NCBI GenBank assembly: GCA_035713725.1
Contig: DASTMZ010000235.1
Location: 1-24,701, forward strand
DNA from: DASQPR01 sp035713725
GTDB lineage: Bacteria > Actinomycetota > Actinomycetes > Mycobacteriales > Micromonosporaceae
Reading direction: 5' to 3'
Length of the DNA: 24,701 bases
A program made the translations under genes and the position numbers. Shown piece by piece: positions 23,801-24,701 of this stretch. Each line of letters opens with the position of its first letter. The first letter of the stretch is position 1. Under the pieces are notes generated by a model. The model had not been told where the DNA came from and searched no databases. It saw only the letters and a list, made by a program, of their open reading frames with translations.

Positions 23801-24320
23801 CCTGCAACGCCTCCGGCTCGAGCATCGGGTGGCTCGGGTCGGTCGGACAGATGCTCGAGGTGTCCGTGGTCGGCGGCTGGCTCGCCGTCGTGCCGACTTG
23901 CGGCGCCGTCATCGGCGCACCTTTGATCGGAAGGTCGGGATAGATGGCAGCAACCGACGGATCGGCGGCCAGCGCGTTCGCCTGCGCGGCGGTCATCGTT
24001 GCCGAGAACCCATTGACAGTGTTGAAGCCGTGCAAGTTCCGCGCGCCGTCGGCGAGAGCGGTATTGAGCAGCGGCGTCTGGTCGGACCGGAAGGCGTTGA
24101 TGCGCGCGGACGACGCCCGCCCCTTGGCGATGCGCAGATCGGTGTGTTGATTGCGCAGCACAACGATGACGTTGTGGGTCGGCCCGGACGCCGACGGGGT
24201 GGCGTGTCCGACGCTCTGCGCGACGGCCGACGCGACGCCCGTGATGACCATCGCGACCGCGACAGCGACCGCGAGGGCTGCCTTCCGTGGACGCCATGCT
24301 TTGATCGATACCGTCGGCAT
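20894..24320 (-). pseudogene. Frameshifted secreted S8/S53-clan (subtilisin/sedolisin-like) peptidase
   Basis: Restored, the protein has 1141 aa: signal peptide (about 1-35), I9 inhibitor-like propeptide (about 48-130, with FNTVNGFSATMTAAQANALA), peptidase domain (about 190-500), then long beta-rich C-terminal domains. The reading frame breaks at 23389-23391, where three Cs on the plus strand stand for an expected two. The N-terminal part (24320 to about 23391, residues 1-310) and the rest (about 23389 to 20894) are each open, with sensible protein across the junction (AIDYAV then ADGADVLNESFGG). Ser is in GGTSQSSPLTAG (S457). The usual DTG Asp is replaced (IADG), no HGTH motif is seen, and the oxyanion position reads STGDAG. 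Start ATG 24320 has GGGAGG upstream. Either a real pseudogene or a base-call error. Confidence 0.85.
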
Positions 24321-24371
24321 CGAACCTCCCTGTAGACACGAAAAGGTCCCCCGAGGCCCGCGCGACGCGAG

Positions 24372-24398
24372 TATCTAAAGTGGCCGATGTGCATGCAA
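24372..24398 (-). promoter_or_regulatory. Weak promoter candidate for the peptidase gene
   Basis: On the minus strand, TTGCAT (24393-24398) and TAGATA (24372-24377) are 15 nt apart, about 50 nt upstream of the ATG at 24320. The spacing is short for a housekeeping promoter, so this is tentative. Confidence 0.22.
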
Positions 24399-24505
24399 GG
24401 CTGAAAACTGTCGGGAATGCGCAATCTGTGACATAGCTGTGAGGGTGGCCGTAGGGAACACAATCCGGGCCCTTCGCCGCGTCGGGCGGGCCAACACGTC
24501 CCCGC

Positions 24506-24701
24506 TTAGGTCAGGGCGTCCGCGCACTCCGCGATTCGTCCGGTGAGGAACGCGCGCTCAGCATCGTTCTCGGTGCGCTGCAGCGCCTCCTGGTACGAAT
24601 CGATCGCCTCGTTCCAACGGCCGAGGCGACGCAATAGGTCGGCTCGGGTGGCCGCCAGGTAGCGGTAGCCGTCGAGTCGGTTGTCCAACGCGAGGTCGTC
24701 G
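24506..24701 (-). CDS. C-terminal end of an ECF42-like sigma factor (DUF6596 type), partial
   Basis: The last 64 residues are in the window; the rest lies beyond the right edge. The pattern LDGYRYLAATRADLLRRLGR then WNEAIDSYQEALQRTENDAERAFLTGRI is characteristic of the TPR-like C-terminal extension of DUF6596-containing ECF42 sigma factors, which have sigma-2 and sigma-4 domains at the N-terminus. Such factors are usually next to a YCII-related or DGPF gene, which would be outside the window. The identification rests on this tail alone. Confidence 0.6.
   Translation of the reverse strand, partial: DDLALDNRLDGYRYLAATRADLLRRLGRWNEAIDSYQEALQRTENDAERAFLTGRIAECADALT

Overview
The window reads as a stretch of chromosome from a high-GC actinobacterium. 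The reasons are the strong G/C bias at codon third positions, frequent GTG starts, 1- and 4-nt stop/start overlaps, a LAL-type LuxR giant regulator, a DUF2637-like membrane protein, an actinobacterial PIG-V-like mannosyltransferase, a C-terminal fragment that looks like a DUF6596/ECF42-type sigma factor, and a leaderless-looking promoter. I cannot name the genus. No integrase, transposase, CRISPR array, rRNA or replication origin is visible.

Layout, left to right. 1-780: on the minus strand, a ribbon-helix-helix-like protein gene overlaps by 4 nt a DUF2637-like membrane protein gene that runs off the left edge. Three GCTAGC palindromes, phased at exactly 12 bp, precede the pair. 810-2360: a membrane mannosyltransferase with a repetitive N-terminal tail (minus). 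2361-5625: a regulatory region with a 12-bp LuxR/GerE-like palindrome, a short basic protein, and a 919-aa LAL ATPase/LuxR regulator coupled to it (plus). 5770-5845: tRNA-Asn(GTT), minus. 6104-6394: a YtxH-like stress-type protein. 6505-9029: a three-gene NodI/NodJ- or DrrAB-like ABC-2 exporter operon (minus). 9252-11635: dnaG with a small coupled gene behind it (minus). 11796-12545: an unrecognised small protein and a MmcQ/YjbR-like protein (plus). 12576-14653: a DNA-binding-like HTH protein coupled to a Ser/Thr kinase with a four-helix membrane tail (minus). 14723-15748: a putative alpha/beta-fold esterase (minus). 15937-17340: an MFS exporter behind a palindromic operator/promoter (plus). 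17538-20657: a beta-helix lipoprotein and a TPR protein (plus). 20894-24320: a large secreted S8/S53-clan peptidase gene broken by a one-base frameshift (minus). 24506-24701: the C-terminus of an ECF sigma factor (minus).

No single known pathway links these genes. It looks like ordinary chromosome with several small regulated modules. The most unusual features are three. First, the secreted peptidase lacks the canonical subtilisin Asp and His motifs and carries sedolisin-like acidic residues, and it is frameshifted. Second, short tandem repeats start in or contain the stop codon of three separate genes (9252, 17340 and 20657). Third, the RHH-like gene has 12-bp-phased iterons just upstream. 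No gene-free stretch exceeds 300 bases.
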